From positions 2,294,001 to 2,358,000 of the forward strand of contig NZ_JPOJ01000001.1 of assembly GCF_000733855.1 (NCBI RefSeq): 64,000 bases of DNA, read 5' to 3'. Each line of letters starts with the position of its first letter. Within the stretch, counting starts at the first letter, position 1. This document shows, piece by piece, positions 43,945 through 54,035 of the stretch. Origin of the DNA: Methylomicrobium agile. Lineage in GTDB: Bacteria > Pseudomonadota > Gammaproteobacteria > Methylococcales > Methylomonadaceae. Both the position numbers and the translations under genes were made by a program. The notes beneath the pieces were generated by a model, which saw nothing but the letters and a program-made list of their open reading frames with translations, was not told the origin of the DNA and searched no databases.

Positions 43945-44776
43945 CCCCGTTTATCTGAACGGCCGTTATTTACCTGTCGAAGAAGCCCATATCTCGGTTC
44001 TGGATCGCGGCTTTTTGTTCGGCGACGGGGTCTATGAAGTGATCCCCGCCTACCGCGGCCGGCTGTTCGAATTCGAAGCCCACATGGCAAGGCTCGACAA
44101 CAGCTTGGCCGCTGTTCTGATCGGCAATCCGCACAGCCTGGACGAATGGCGCGGCATTCTTGTTCCGCTTCTGAAGGGCGGAACCGACCAATACGTCTAT
44201 CTGCAGATTACCCGCGGCGCCGCGCCGAAACGGGACCATCTGTTCCCCGAAAATATTCCCCCGACCGTTTTCGCGATGAGTTCGCCGATTCCCCCTTATC
44301 CGGAGCGCGATACCGGCATCAGGGCCGTTTGCCTTGAAGACAGCCGCTGGGATAACTGCCATGTCAAAGCGATCACCCTGCTGGCCAATGTGCTGCTCAG
44401 ACAGGAAGCGTCGGAGCGCGGCGGCGCGGAAGCCATTCTGGTCAAAAACGGCTTCGTGACCGAAGGTTCCTCAAGCAATGTCTTTGCGGTGCTGAACGGC
44501 GTATTGGTCACGCCGCCGCTGAGCCGGGACATTCTGCCCGGCATCACGCGCGCAGTGATCTTGAAAATCTGCCGGGAAAACCATGTCTCATGCCGGGAAC
44601 AATCGATGACGATCGACGATCTGAAACAGGCCGACGAAATATGGATCGCGAGTTCGGTCCGGGAAGTCGTGCCGGTTGTCGACCTCGACGGCCGAGCCGT
44701 CGGCGGCGGTGAACCCGGCCCCGCCTGGCAACAGGTCAACCGCCTGTTTCAGGCTTACAAACAATCCGTCTCATGA
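43934..44776 (+). CDS. dat: D-amino acid aminotransferase
   Basis: 280 aa, PLP fold type IV. The start MANNPVYLNGRYLPVEEAHI at 43934 overlaps dacA by 11 bases. The PLP lysine is in NCHVKAITLLANVLL and the phosphate-binding loop in VTEGSSSNVFAV. Placement between dacA and ybeD suggests D-Ala/D-Glu supply for the wall rather than branched-chain metabolism, though IlvE-like activity cannot be excluded. Confidence 0.88.
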   Translation: MANNPVYLNGRYLPVEEAHISVLDRGFLFGDGVYEVIPAYRGRLFEFEAHMARLDNSLAAVLIGNPHSLDEWRGILVPLLKGGTDQYVYLQITRGAAPKRDHLFPENIPPTVFAMSSPIPPYPERDTGIRAVCLEDSRWDNCHVKAITLLANVLLRQEASERGGAEAILVKNGFVTEGSSSNVFAVLNGVLVTPPLSRDILPGITRAVILKICRENHVSCREQSMTIDDLKQADEIWIASSVREVVPVVDLDGRAVGGGEPGPAWQQVNRLFQAYKQSVS

Positions 44777-45036
44777 ACGAAGAATCCCTCTTAACCTTTC
44801 CCTGCACCTTCGCGATCAAGGCGATGGGCAAGACCAGTCCGGAACTCGACCTGCTCGTCGTGGAAATCGTGCGCCGGCACAGCCCGAACATCGGCGAGGG
44901 CGCGGTCTCCTCGCGTCCGAGCAAGGGCGGCAACTATACCGCAGTCACGGTCACGATCGAAGCGCACAGCCGCGAGCAGTTGGACGCGATTTACCTGGAC
45001 CTGAACCGCAGCCCGCACATTCTGATGACGTTGTAA
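44773..45036 (+). CDS. ybeD: YbeD/UPF0250 family protein
   Basis: 87 aa, small alpha/beta fold like the regulatory ACT-like domains. LLTFPCTFAIKAMGKTSPEL and YTAVTVTIEAHSREQLDAIY match the family. Overlaps dat by 4 bases and lies just before lipB, exactly as in E. coli. Function is not settled. Confidence 0.92.
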   Translation: MNEESLLTFPCTFAIKAMGKTSPELDLLVVEIVRRHSPNIGEGAVSSRPSKGGNYTAVTVTIEAHSREQLDAIYLDLNRSPHILMTL

Positions 45037-45069
45037 GCCGGGGGCAGGGAGAGTCTTCGTTCTTATTTT

Positions 45070-45678
45070 ATGGCGATCACGATCAGACAGCTCGGCTTAC
45101 AGGACTACGAAACGGTCTGGCAGGCCATGCAGTGTTTCACGCTGGACCGGACGCCGGAGACCGGCGACCAGATCTGGATCGTCGAACATCAGCCCGTCTA
45201 TACGCTCGGATTGAACGGCAAACGCGAGCATTTGCTGAACACCGGCCCGATTCCGGTCGTGCAGAGCGATCGGGGAGGGCAGGTGACTTACCATGGTCCC
45301 GGCCAACTGGTCGTCTACCCCTTGCTGAACCTCAAGCGCCGCGAACTCGGCGTCCGCCCGTTGGTGACGCTGCTCGAACAAACGATGATCGCCGTGCTCG
45401 CACACTACGGCATTCATGCCCTCGCACGGCCCGAAGCGCCGGGCGTTTACGTGGAAGGCAAAAAAATCGGCTCGATCGGAATACGAATCCGGAACAACTG
45501 CTGTTATCATGGGCTCAGTTTGAATAATGCGATGGATCTGGCCCCGTTCAAATTCATCAACCCCTGCGGCTATGCCGGGCTCGAAGTTACGCAACTGGCC
45601 GACCTCGGTGTTGCGGTCGATCTTGATGAGCTGGCCGAACGGCTTCTCCAAATACTGACGGAAAAATTGCCATCATGA
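45070..45678 (+). CDS. lipB: Octanoyl-[ACP]:protein N-octanoyltransferase
   Basis: 202 aa. LipB moves octanoate from ACP to lipoyl domains. The [18 protein letters not shown] motif and the catalytic Cys in [15 protein letters not shown] are present, with Lys in [11 protein letters not shown]. It overlaps lipA by 4 bases. Confidence 0.97.
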   Translation: MAITIRQLGLQDYETVWQAMQCFTLDRTPETGDQIWIVEHQPVYTLGLNGKREHLLNTGPIPVVQSDRGGQVTYHGPGQLVVYPLLNLKRRELGVRPLVTLLEQTMIAVLAHYGIHALARPEAPGVYVEGKKIGSIGIRIRNNCCYHGLSLNNAMDLAPFKFINPCGYAGLEVTQLADLGVAVDLDELAERLLQILTEKLPS

Positions 45679-46637
45679 CTTACCAAGCGCCTTCCCGGGC
45701 TACGCCGGAAACGCATCAACGCAATGCCGAAAAACTCGCGCGGATTCCGGTCAAAGTCGAAACGGGCGATGCGCCGCTGCGCAAGCCGGAATGGATCCGA
45801 ATCAAGCTTTCCGCGGGCGACGAAGTGACCCGGGTCAAACGGCTGCTGCGCGAGCACAATCTGCACACGGTCTGCGAAGAGGCCGCCTGCCCGAACCTGG
45901 GCGAATGCTTCCAGCACGGCACCGCGACCTTCATGATCATGGGCGACCTCTGCACGCGCCGCTGCCCGTTCTGCGACGTCGCGCACGGCAAGCCTTTGCC
46001 GCTCGACCCGAACGAACCCGGTCGTCTGGCCGAGGCGATCAAGGCGCTGGCGTTGAACTACGTGGTGATCACTTCGGTCGACCGCGACGATCTGCGCGAC
46101 GGGGGCGCAGGGCATTTCGCCGATTGCATTAAAGAAATCAGAGAGCGATCCGCGAAGACCAAGATCGAGATCCTGGTGCCCGATTTTCGGGGACGGATGG
46201 ACAAAGCGATCGCAATCCTCGCGGCTCAGCCTTGCGACGTGTTCAATCACAACCTCGAAACGGTGCCGCGGCTGTACAAGCAGGCCCGCCCCGGCGCCGA
46301 TTACGCGGGTTCGCTGAAATTGCTCGAAGGCTATAAAAAAGCCCGGCCCGAGACGCCGGCCAAATCCGGCTTGATGCTCGGGATCGGCGAAGAATCGGAA
46401 GAAGTGCACCGGGTGATGCAGGACCTGCTCGATCATGGCTGCACGATGCTGACCCTCGGCCAATATCTGCAGCCCAGCAAGGCGCATCTACCGGTCAAGC
46501 GCTATGTGTCGCCGGCCGAATTCGGCGAATTCGGCGAAAAAGCCCGACGCATGGGGTTCGAACAGGTCGCCAGCGCGCCGCTGGTCCGCTCCTCCTATCA
46601 TGCCGACGCGCAGGCGAAAGGCGTGATAGGCGATTGA
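45675..46637 (+). CDS. lipA: Lipoyl synthase
   Basis: 320 aa radical-SAM enzyme that inserts two sulphurs into octanoyl groups. Auxiliary cluster motif [12 protein letters not shown] and radical-SAM motif CTRRCPFC are intact, plus the C-terminal RSSYHA with the serine ligand. Last gene of the dacA-dat-ybeD-lipB-lipA run. Confidence 0.97.
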   Translation: MTYQAPSRATPETHQRNAEKLARIPVKVETGDAPLRKPEWIRIKLSAGDEVTRVKRLLREHNLHTVCEEAACPNLGECFQHGTATFMIMGDLCTRRCPFCDVAHGKPLPLDPNEPGRLAEAIKALALNYVVITSVDRDDLRDGGAGHFADCIKEIRERSAKTKIEILVPDFRGRMDKAIAILAAQPCDVFNHNLETVPRLYKQARPGADYAGSLKLLEGYKKARPETPAKSGLMLGIGEESEEVHRVMQDLLDHGCTMLTLGQYLQPSKAHLPVKRYVSPAEFGEFGEKARRMGFEQVASAPLVRSSYHADAQAKGVIGD

Positions 46638-46681
46638 CCCCCGTTTCCCCCGCTGTAGAAGCGCTCGCTCCTCAGGTCAAT

Positions 46682-46747
46682 GCCGTTAAGTTAACGCTTA
46701 ACCGTTCGTTCTGAGCCTGTCAGAAGGGCGAACGGTTTAACTTAAGG
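46682..46747. repeat. Inverted repeat downstream of lipA
   Basis: GTTAAGTTAACGCTTAACCG and CGGTTTAACTTAAG pair, enclosing a GTTCTGAGCCTGTCAGAAGG hairpin. It begins with TGCCGTTAAG, the same 10-mer that flanks the BIME at 50258. It may terminate the lip unit. Confidence 0.5.
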
Positions 46748-46848
46748 AGATTGGGTCGATCATAGCTTCTTCCTCTCGTTTCCCCGCCGAGCGCCTATCG
46801 TGATACCCTTTGTGCTCAGCTGTTACGCCCCAAAAGGCACAAACCGCG

Positions 46849-46905
46849 GTAGGGTACGCTGTGCGTACCTTTTCACCCTCCAATGGTACGCACAGCGTAC
46901 CCTAC
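46849..46905. repeat. GTAG-type BIME, GGTACGC family
   Basis: GTAG-GGTACGC-TGT-GCGTACC, then a 15-base spacer, then GGTACGC-ACA-GCGTACC-CTAC. The two REP units are in perfect opposite orientation and pair with each other as well. Confidence 0.75.
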
Positions 46906-46940
46906 AGTTTAATGCCATTCCCCTCAGATTCTGCATCACT

Positions 46941-48470
46941 CTACAACTGCCTCATAAACGCCACCAAATCCTGTTTTTCCTGTGCGTTCAGTTTCAGTTG
47001 CAGCACGATGTTGAAAAATTCGACGGTATCTTCCAGCGTCAGCGCGCGGCCGTCGTGCATGTAGGGCGGCGAATCCTTGATGCCGCGCAATGTAAAGGTC
47101 TTGATCGTGCCGTCGCCCGGCTCGTTCACGAAACGTTCGAGATGCAAATCGTGCATTTGGTGATCGAGATAAGTCGGCGGCATATGGCAGTTCGAACATT
47201 GGCCTTTGCCGAAAAAGATGTTTTCGCCGCGCGCCTCGCTTTCGGTGGCTTTGGCCGGGTCCAGCCTGCCGGTGGCCGGATCGAGCTTGGGCGCAGGAGG
47301 GAAGTCGAGCATGTTCTGCATCTGCGCCATGTGGCTGACCGGGATGCGGTCGAGAACATTCATGCCTTTTTTGATCGCGTGAATCTCGTCGCCGTTGAAA
47401 TATGCGGTGCGTTGCTCGAACTCGGTAAAGTCCTCGACCGAACGCAGGCTGCGTTTGGAACTGTGAATCTGTTGGTTGAACACGCCTCTGAGACTGGTGG
47501 TATCGAGCCGGAAGCGCCGCTCCTGTGGCCGGATATCCGGACTCAAATGGAACTGGCCGGTGGTATGGCCGTTCACGTGGCAGTCGAAGCAGGTGACGCC
47601 GAGGCTGGGTTCTTTGCTTTTGCGGTCGTCGGTCGGGTTGAACTCCTCTTGCGGAAACGGCGTCACCAGCAGCCTTAATCCATCCAGTTGTATCGGCGTC
47701 AGAATGTCTTTGAACAGGCGATAATAATTGTTGATCGAGATCACCTCGCCGCGCGATACGTCGCCCAGCTCCGGCCGGTTGTTCAGGAATAGCGCCGGCG
47801 GGAACTCGGGCAGGAACGCTTCGGGCAGGTCGAAATCGACATCGAAACGCTCAAGCCGCGGAAACATGTCGATCTGCATTTTCGGAAATACTTGGCCGCC
47901 GTTCGACTGTAACGGATGCGGCAGTGACGGGTAAGGGAAAATGCCTTGTGCCCTGATTTCCTCGGGAGCCGCTTCGCCGAGCTTGTCCCAGGTCATGCCG
48001 GAAGGCAGCCTTGCCGTAGGTCCCACCGCCAGCGGTTTGCCGCGCGACATTTTGGCCGACGGATCGGTCTTGACGTTGAGGTCATAGCGTTGCTCCAGCA
48101 GCTGTTTTTGCGCAGCCATGACGTCGGCTTTGCCGGCGGTTTCTTTTTTCATGATGTCTTCGGGCTTTTGCATGGGCTGGTCCGCGTTCAACGGGTCGCG
48201 GTAAAAATCGAAGCCCGAGATCCTGCCGCTTTTGGGCTGGTTCTTGACTGCCGGCGACAGCGGCGAAGGCTGGTTCGGAGTGAACCTTTCCGAACGGTCG
48301 TGCTCGGTTTTTTGCTGTTCAGGCCTGGTGCTTCGAACCGTGCGCGGCGTCTGTGCTTCGGCGATGGCGTCAAACAGCCGTTTCTCTCCCTGAGCTTGGG
48401 CTGTCGCGGCGAAACAACCGCCCAGCAGTAACAGGCCCGACGATATTTTCATTATCCTTTTGGACGTCAT
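46941..48470 (-). CDS. Di-haem cytochrome c peroxidase/MauG-like protein
   Basis: 509 aa. Start at 48470 (MTSKRIMKISSGLLLLGGCF) follows AAGGAG; a longer frame to 48533 has no such site. Signal peptide ends near AQAQ. Two haem motifs, CFDCH near residue 293 and CSNCH near 425, with spacing and FTLRGIKDSPPYMHDGR typical of the CCP/MauG family, are present. The first 200 residues are an extra N-terminal region without known domain, so the protein is larger than classic CCP. Periplasmic or surface location is expected. Divergent from another c-type cytochrome. Confidence 0.8.
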   Translation of the reverse strand: MTSKRIMKISSGLLLLGGCFAATAQAQGEKRLFDAIAEAQTPRTVRSTRPEQQKTEHDRSERFTPNQPSPLSPAVKNQPKSGRISGFDFYRDPLNADQPMQKPEDIMKKETAGKADVMAAQKQLLEQRYDLNVKTDPSAKMSRGKPLAVGPTARLPSGMTWDKLGEAAPEEIRAQGIFPYPSLPHPLQSNGGQVFPKMQIDMFPRLERFDVDFDLPEAFLPEFPPALFLNNRPELGDVSRGEVISINNYYRLFKDILTPIQLDGLRLLVTPFPQEEFNPTDDRKSKEPSLGVTCFDCHVNGHTTGQFHLSPDIRPQERRFRLDTTSLRGVFNQQIHSSKRSLRSVEDFTEFEQRTAYFNGDEIHAIKKGMNVLDRIPVSHMAQMQNMLDFPPAPKLDPATGRLDPAKATESEARGENIFFGKGQCSNCHMPPTYLDHQMHDLHLERFVNEPGDGTIKTFTLRGIKDSPPYMHDGRALTLEDTVEFFNIVLQLKLNAQEKQDLVAFMRQL

Positions 48471-48722
48471 GGTCTTCTCCTTAATGAGGCTTAAGAAACG
48501 TTTCAAAATCGCCGCGTGGCGCTTTGAGGCCATAAGCGGCAGAACATTTACTCAGCCGGGCATCTAATTTATGTTTCAATTAATGGAAACGATGCATTCG
48601 CAACGGTGAAAAGACAAAATCAACATTCTCGCGTATAGTCGAATAATGACTGTACCCATAAATCAGGGATAGTTCTGTACGATAGCGTGCACAAATTTCT
48701 TATTTTTGAGGGTGAATAACCG

Positions 48723-49562
48723 ATGGCGTACTGTTTGAAATGCATTCTGCCAGTCTTTCTGGCAATGGCCGTTTTCGGAAAGGCCGGAGCCGTGGAACTG
48801 CCGCCGCCGGCCGATTTGTCGAGTCAATATGCGCTTCCGAGCCGACAGGTGATCGTCGTCGAGCCGCATGAATCGACGAACGAGCGGCAGAAGCGGGTCG
48901 AATATACGGCGCTACCGATCGACGGGCTTTTGACGCGCTGGTTCGGCGACCGCTGGACGTCGGAAGAGGCGGAGATCGTGTTTCTCGCCAAGGACGGCTA
49001 CCGCTCGGTCGTTCCCGGCCCGAAACTGAAAAAATACCGCGCTTTTCTGGCCTTTGCCCGCTCCGACGGCGCGCCTTTCACCGTCGACAACAGCAGCCAG
49101 AACGAGCGTAAAATCCCGCTCAGCCCGTATTATCTCGTCTGGGACAATAAGAAGGAGCCGGAGCTCTTGCGCCAGGGAGCCTATGGCTGGCCTTACCAGG
49201 TTACCGCGGTCGAATGGCACAGTAAAAGCGAGGATCGGGCACTGCTTCCGGCTCGCGCCTCCCCCATGCTGGAGCAAGGTTTTGCGGAAACCAAGGAATA
49301 TTGCCTGACCTGCCATAACATTCGCGGTATCGGCGGTAAAAAATATCCGGTCGATCTGATCCGCGCCCTATGCCGTTGGCAGGAGCCCGATTTGAAAGCC
49401 TGGATCGATTCGCCGAGCCGCGTCAAGCCCGGCACGGCCATGCCGCCTTTGGCCCGCCTGTTGCCGGAAGCGGAACGTCAGCGGATGATCGGGCGCATCG
49501 TGGGGTATTTGGGTGCGATGAAAGTTGAATCTCCGGAAGCATGCGCAAGACCGGCGCCATGA
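48723..49562 (+). CDS. Mono-haem c-type cytochrome
   Basis: 279 aa; GAGGGTGAATAACCG leads to ATG. Signal peptide (LPVFLAMAVFGKAGAVE). One haem motif CLTCH near residue 194, with a distal Met probable in GTAMPPLARLLP, as in class I cytochromes. Residues 40-185 are a domain I cannot name. It faces the di-haem gene across 250 bases and overlaps the aldolase gene by 4 bases. Confidence 0.75.
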   Translation: MAYCLKCILPVFLAMAVFGKAGAVELPPPADLSSQYALPSRQVIVVEPHESTNERQKRVEYTALPIDGLLTRWFGDRWTSEEAEIVFLAKDGYRSVVPGPKLKKYRAFLAFARSDGAPFTVDNSSQNERKIPLSPYYLVWDNKKEPELLRQGAYGWPYQVTAVEWHSKSEDRALLPARASPMLEQGFAETKEYCLTCHNIRGIGGKKYPVDLIRALCRWQEPDLKAWIDSPSRVKPGTAMPPLARLLPEAERQRMIGRIVGYLGAMKVESPEACARPAP

Positions 49563-50197
49563 GCGAACGGGAAGGCGTGATCAAATACCGCCTGGATTAC
49601 CGGGTTGCACCCTCCCGAACCATCGCCGGATTTGCCGAGCTGAACGCCTGGCGCGGTCTGTTGTGGAGGATCGGCCTGATCGGGCAGGATGATGCCCGCT
49701 ATGACGGTCTGGGCTACGGCAATCTCAGCCTGCGGCTGAAAGGCGAGAGTTTTACGGTGACCGGCACCCAAACCGGCCATTTGCCGCATCTGACGGCCGA
49801 CCATTATGCTTATGTCAGCCAGGCGCTTCCCGAAGAAAATTATCTGCAGGCCGAGGGCCCGCTGGCGCCGTCTTCGGAAGCTCTCACGCATGCGGCGATC
49901 TATCGTGCGGCGCCGGAGGTGTGTTGCGTCGCGCACGGACATAGTCCGGAAATCTGGCGGCATGCCGAGACCCTGGGGCTCACCTGCGTAGCGGAAGCGA
50001 TTGCCTACGGCACGCCGGCAATGGCCCAGGCGGTCAGCGCGATTGCTGAAACGAATCCGGAGCAGGGTATTATCGTGATGCGGGGCCACCTTGATGGGTT
50101 GTTGACGTACGGCAGGACGCCGGAGATTGCCTGCTGGCAGATGGTGCGGAGTTTGGCCAGCGCCTGGGCGCTGGCGGATTTATCCGAAGACCGGTAA
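49559..50197 (+). CDS. Class II aldolase/adducin family protein
   Basis: 212 aa. ATGA overlap with the cytochrome gene sets the start at 49559. GYGNLSLRL, GTQTGHLPHLT and VCCVAHGHSPEIW are class II aldolase features; the His pair HGH and a later His in GHLDGLLT could bind zinc. Substrate unknown. Coupling to a periplasmic cytochrome is unusual for this cytosolic family. Confidence 0.75.
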   Translation: MSEREGVIKYRLDYRVAPSRTIAGFAELNAWRGLLWRIGLIGQDDARYDGLGYGNLSLRLKGESFTVTGTQTGHLPHLTADHYAYVSQALPEENYLQAEGPLAPSSEALTHAAIYRAAPEVCCVAHGHSPEIWRHAETLGLTCVAEAIAYGTPAMAQAVSAIAETNPEQGIIVMRGHLDGLLTYGRTPEIACWQMVRSLASAWALADLSEDR

Positions 50198-50257
50198 TTA
50201 GAGAGGCGGTAAGGTTCTGTCTAATGGGGATGACGACCAATGCCGTTAAGATATTGT

Positions 50258-50323
50258 GTAGGCCGGATAAGCGAAGCGCATCCGGCGATCATACGGTGGA
50301 TGCGCTTCGCTTATCCACCCTAC
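50258..50323. repeat. GTAG-type BIME, GGATAAGCGAAGCGCATCC family
   Basis: GTAG-GCCGGATAAGCGAAGCGCATCCGGC and, inverted, GGTGGATGCG...CGCTTATCCACC-CTAC. It is framed by TGCCGTTAAG at 50241 and CTTAACGGCA at 50334, a 10-bp outer inverted repeat. Confidence 0.75.
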
Positions 50324-50425
50324 GCTCCATCAACTTAACGGCATGGGTGCAGCTCAGGCTCGACGTATACCGTTATCGGAAAAAGTAATCTATTATCTGC
50401 CTGCAGCGCGAGTATATTACGCGGC

Positions 50426-51037
50426 TTACAGGGATGACCGGTTATAAGCCGCCAAAACCTGCTTGACGTAGTTTTGGGTTTCGGGATACGGCGGGATCGA
50501 GTAATTGTATTTGATCACCGCGCCTTCGCCGGCATTGTAAGCCGCGACGGCCAGTTCCAGATTCGGGCTGAACATTTCGATCAGGTCGCGCAGATAATGC
50601 GTGCCGCCGTCGACGTTCTGGAGCGGGTCGCGGCGGTCGTCCACGCCGTAGCGCCGGGCGGTGTCCGGCATCAGCTGCATCAGGCCGACCGCGCCGGCCG
50701 AGGAAACCGCGCCGGCGTTGTAGGCCGATTCGGTCTGGATCACCGCATGGACCAGTTTGGGATCGACCTGGTGCCGATAGGCCGCCTGGTTGATCAAATC
50801 GCTGAATTTATGCTTGTTTCGGCCGAAATAGCCCCGGTAACCGGCCATCGTCGGAGCGGGCCGCATATAACGATACGGCTTCGTCTCCATGATGCGCTTG
50901 TATAGGCTGCTGTTGGCGGGTTTGGGTTTGATATTGGTATAGTAGGTGCGGCCCGCACTGTCGACATATTTATAAATGTCGGCCAGCGCGCCGCCGGACA
51001 CGCTTAAGGTGATTAGGATTGTGGTCCATCTCAGCAT
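50426..51037 (-). CDS. Lytic transglycosylase with DUF4124 N-terminus
   Basis: 203 aa. Signal peptide (residues 1-19), DUF4124 motif DIYKYVDSAGRTYYTN at 20-35, then an SLT domain with catalytic Glu in AVIQTESAYNAGAVSS and GAVGLMQLMPDTA, and ELAVAAYNAGEGAV. It cleaves peptidoglycan in the periplasm. 11 bases from purT, same strand, so possibly the end of that unit. Confidence 0.9.
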   Translation of the reverse strand: MLRWTTILITLSVSGGALADIYKYVDSAGRTYYTNIKPKPANSSLYKRIMETKPYRYMRPAPTMAGYRGYFGRNKHKFSDLINQAAYRHQVDPKLVHAVIQTESAYNAGAVSSAGAVGLMQLMPDTARRYGVDDRRDPLQNVDGGTHYLRDLIEMFSPNLELAVAAYNAGEGAVIKYNYSIPPYPETQNYVKQVLAAYNRSSL

Positions 51038-51048
51038 GGCTCCCCCTT

Positions 51049-52251
51049 TTATTGTTTTGCATTAATACTAACCAGACTCGCGGCTTTCACCGCTTTTTGC
51101 GTTGCTTCTTCAATCGTTTCCGCGCTGGCCAGCGCCACGCCCATCCGCCGGTTGACCAGGGCGCGCGGCTTGCCGAACAGGCGAATTTCGCTGTCCGGTA
51201 CGTTCAGCGCGGCGTCAAGCCCTTCATAAACGACATCGTCAGCTTCTGTTTGGCTCAATATGACCGCGCTCGCGCCGACTCTCAAGAGGCGGGTGTCGAC
51301 CGGCAGGCCCAGGATCGCGCGCGCATGCAGCTCGAATTCGTTCTGCTGTTGAGTAATCATTGTAGCCATGCCGGTGTCGTGCGGTCTGGGACTCACTTCA
51401 CTGAACCAGACATGGTCGCCTTTCACGAACAGCTCGACGCCGAAGAGGCCGCGTCCGCCGATCGCCCCGGTGACTTTCAGCGCAATCTGCTGTGCCGCCC
51501 CGATGGCGGCCGGCGCCATCGGCTGCGGCTGCCAGCTTTCGCGGTAATCGCCGTGTTCCTGCCGGTGGCCGATCGGCTCGCAAAAACGGGTTTCGATCTC
51601 GCCGTTCGGATTCAGCGCGCGCACGGTCAGCAGCGTAATCTCGAAGTCGAAGTCGATTTTGGATTCGACGATCACTTTGCCGGTATCGACCCGGCCGCTG
51701 ACTTTCGCGTAGTTCCAGGCCGCTTCCAGCTCTTCCGGGCTTTTGACCATCGACTGGCCCTTGCCCGAGGACGACATGGTCGGCTTGACGAAACAAGGAT
51801 AGCCTATTTTTTGCTCGACGGCGTGTTTCAGCTCGGCAAAACTTTCCGCGAACGTATAGGCGGAGGTCGGCAGTTGGAGCCGTTCCGCGGCGAGCGTGCG
51901 GATGCCTTCGCGGTTCATCGTGAGTTGAATGGCGCGCGCATTCGGGACGATCGTACTGTGGCCTTCCTGTTCGATTTCGGCCAGCGCGTCGGTCGCGATC
52001 GCTTCGATCTCCGGAATGATGTAATCGGGTGTTTCGAGCGCGATGATTTTCTTGACCGCCTCGCCGTCGGTCATGTCGATGACATGGCTGCGGTGCGCGA
52101 CATGCATCGCCGGCGCATCGGGGTAGCGGTCCACGGCGATCACCTCGACGCCGTAGCGCTGCAGCGAAATGACCAGTTCCTTGCCCAGTTCGCCGCTGCC
52201 GAGCAGCAGCGCCTTGGTGGCGCTGTTCGATAGTGCGGTGCCTAGTTTCAT
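51049..52251 (-). CDS. purT: Formate-dependent phosphoribosylglycinamide formyltransferase
   Basis: 400 aa ATP-grasp enzyme that formylates GAR with formate and [20 protein letters not shown] at the N-terminus, [13 protein letters not shown] nucleotide loop and [13 protein letters not shown] are family motifs. A free-formate enzyme suits an organism with C1 metabolism. It overlaps the MutS-like gene by 4 bases. Confidence 0.96.
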   Translation of the reverse strand: MKLGTALSNSATKALLLGSGELGKELVISLQRYGVEVIAVDRYPDAPAMHVAHRSHVIDMTDGEAVKKIIALETPDYIIPEIEAIATDALAEIEQEGHSTIVPNARAIQLTMNREGIRTLAAERLQLPTSAYTFAESFAELKHAVEQKIGYPCFVKPTMSSSGKGQSMVKSPEELEAAWNYAKVSGRVDTGKVIVESKIDFDFEITLLTVRALNPNGEIETRFCEPIGHRQEHGDYRESWQPQPMAPAAIGAAQQIALKVTGAIGGRGLFGVELFVKGDHVWFSEVSPRPHDTGMATMITQQQNEFELHARAILGLPVDTRLLRVGASAVILSQTEADDVVYEGLDAALNVPDSEIRLFGKPRALVNRRMGVALASAETIEEATQKAVKAASLVSINAKQ

Positions 52252-53819
52252 GACGATCCTGCCAGATAGTTGTCGATGTCTTCCTTCGAAAAGCCGATTT
52301 TTTTGGCGACCCGGTCGGCATGGCTGACCCGCGAAATGCCCGGAATCAGCCGGTAGGTCGGGGTATCATGCGCGAATTCGACCTGCTTGGCGATGCCCAT
52401 GCCTTGGGCGATGCAATGATCGACCAGTTGATGATTGTGAGTGATCAGCACGGTGCTGTTGCCTTTCCGGTAAAAGCCGGTCAACACGTTGATCGACGAT
52501 TCCATTTTTTCCTCGAAGGTAGTACCTTCGGACATCTCGTCCAGTACCACCAGGCTTTTCGCGGTCGAGGCCAGAAAAATATCCTTGGTCCGTTTCAGTT
52601 CGGTGCCGAAGCGGCCCTCGCCGTCGACCAGATGGCTGATTTCGGGCGCCTGGTAAAAGATCCGGTCCGCGACGGTCAGCGTCGCCGCTTTGGCCGGTAC
52701 ATAACAGCCGATCTGCGCGAGCAGCTGGATTTGGGTGAGCGTTTTGCAGAACGCGGTCTTGCCGCCGCTGTTCGGGCCGGTGATCAGGACCAGCTTGTCG
52801 TCGTCGAGCATGAAGTCGTTCGGAACATAATTCGGATTCGCCTTGCCGAGCACCGGGTTTTTGGCGGCGGTCAGATTGATCCGGTGATGCGGCGCGTCAA
52901 TCAGCGTAGGCAATGTCGTTTCGCTGCCGAACGCTTCGGAGAATTTGACGAAGGACAACAGTTCATCCAACTGACCGAGCGCGTCCAGCGCCTCGCCGAC
53001 CTCCTGGGAGCTCCGGAACCGGTTGCGCAGCGGGATGATGCAATTGTCGCGGTCGTAGCCGCCGACGATCGGGAAATAAACCAGGAGCAAAGGCGCGAAG
53101 AAAATGATCTGCGCGGGCGTGGTGATGTTCATCGCCATCGGCAGCAGCCCCAGGATGAAAGCCAGCGCGGCGAAAATCAGCGGCTTGAACAGGCGCGGCT
53201 TGAAGATCACCGAAACCGGAAACCAGCCCTTCTTTTCTTCCTTCGATTGGATCACGCCTTCGGTCACGTAAACCGGTCCCGCCATCAGCGAATAATCCCG
53301 GCTGGCCGCGAAACGGCGGATTTTATCGAACACCGCGTCCAGGAAAGGACTTTGAGGCGCTTCGGTCTGCCGAATCCGCTCGACCAGATCGAGCATGAAG
53401 CGCACGCCGCGCTTGTACTGGGCATAGCCGTAGCCTTCGATTTCATGCTCGCCGCGCGCGGCGCCGAACGAACCGATGAATTCGGCGTAGAGCAGCATGT
53501 ACAGGTTTTTTTCGGTATCGGCCGCATGTTGCACGATACGTTCGATTGCTTCCCGGAGCGCCGGATTGCGGCCGATTTCAGCGGCGGCCTCCTGTTTCGC
53601 TTTGAGAAGCCGGATGTCGTCCAGCGGGCGGGACAGCGAACGGTACAAAAACGCCTGTCCGACCGTGGTCGAGCAATGATTGACCGCGTCGAAAAGGTTG
53701 TCGACTTCGATCGTGTTGAAAGCACTCGGGTCGATTACGCCGGCGCCGGTTTCCGGGGGCCGGGTGGATTTGATTTCGGGCCAGGCATTCTGCCAGCTTT
53801 GTAATATCGTTTCCGTCAT
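52248..53819 (-). CDS. MutS-family ATPase with two membrane helices
   Basis: 523 aa, starting [20 protein letters not shown] at 53819. Residues 40-190 look like MutS core helices. Two hydrophobic helices at about 213-230 and 236-253 interrupt the lever region. The ATPase domain follows: Walker A GPNSGGKT (348-355) and Walker [29 protein letters not shown]. There is no mismatch-recognition domain. The membrane helices make a role in ordinary mismatch repair unlikely. Coupled to purT by ATGA. Confidence 0.8.
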   Translation of the reverse strand: MTETILQSWQNAWPEIKSTRPPETGAGVIDPSAFNTIEVDNLFDAVNHCSTTVGQAFLYRSLSRPLDDIRLLKAKQEAAAEIGRNPALREAIERIVQHAADTEKNLYMLLYAEFIGSFGAARGEHEIEGYGYAQYKRGVRFMLDLVERIRQTEAPQSPFLDAVFDKIRRFAASRDYSLMAGPVYVTEGVIQSKEEKKGWFPVSVIFKPRLFKPLIFAALAFILGLLPMAMNITTPAQIIFFAPLLLVYFPIVGGYDRDNCIIPLRNRFRSSQEVGEALDALGQLDELLSFVKFSEAFGSETTLPTLIDAPHHRINLTAAKNPVLGKANPNYVPNDFMLDDDKLVLITGPNSGGKTAFCKTLTQIQLLAQIGCYVPAKAATLTVADRIFYQAPEISHLVDGEGRFGTELKRTKDIFLASTAKSLVVLDEMSEGTTFEEKMESSINVLTGFYRKGNSTVLITHNHQLVDHCIAQGMGIAKQVEFAHDTPTYRLIPGISRVSHADRVAKKIGFSKEDIDNYLAGSS

Positions 53820-54035
53820 CGGTGATCTCTCGTTGTCGGTTTTGTGGAACAATACCCGTAGCCGCGATGCGGCAAAGCCGAACCGGGAAATCTCGAAGTC
53901 CGGCACCTTCGATTCCGCAAAGCTTCATCGAGGCTACGACCACTTCAAATATTTCGGGTATAAGTAAGCCGTTTGCGGAGAATTTGTCAAATCACGAGCC
54001 GCTTTGCAAGCTCGGCAAGTGCCCGGCGCTTTTCT

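Noticed and set aside
51019-52233. 404-codon frame opposite to purT
   Set aside because: Antisense shadow of purT.
52320-53804. 494-codon frame opposite to the MutS-like gene
   Set aside because: Antisense shadow; no start signals and low-complexity charged peptide.
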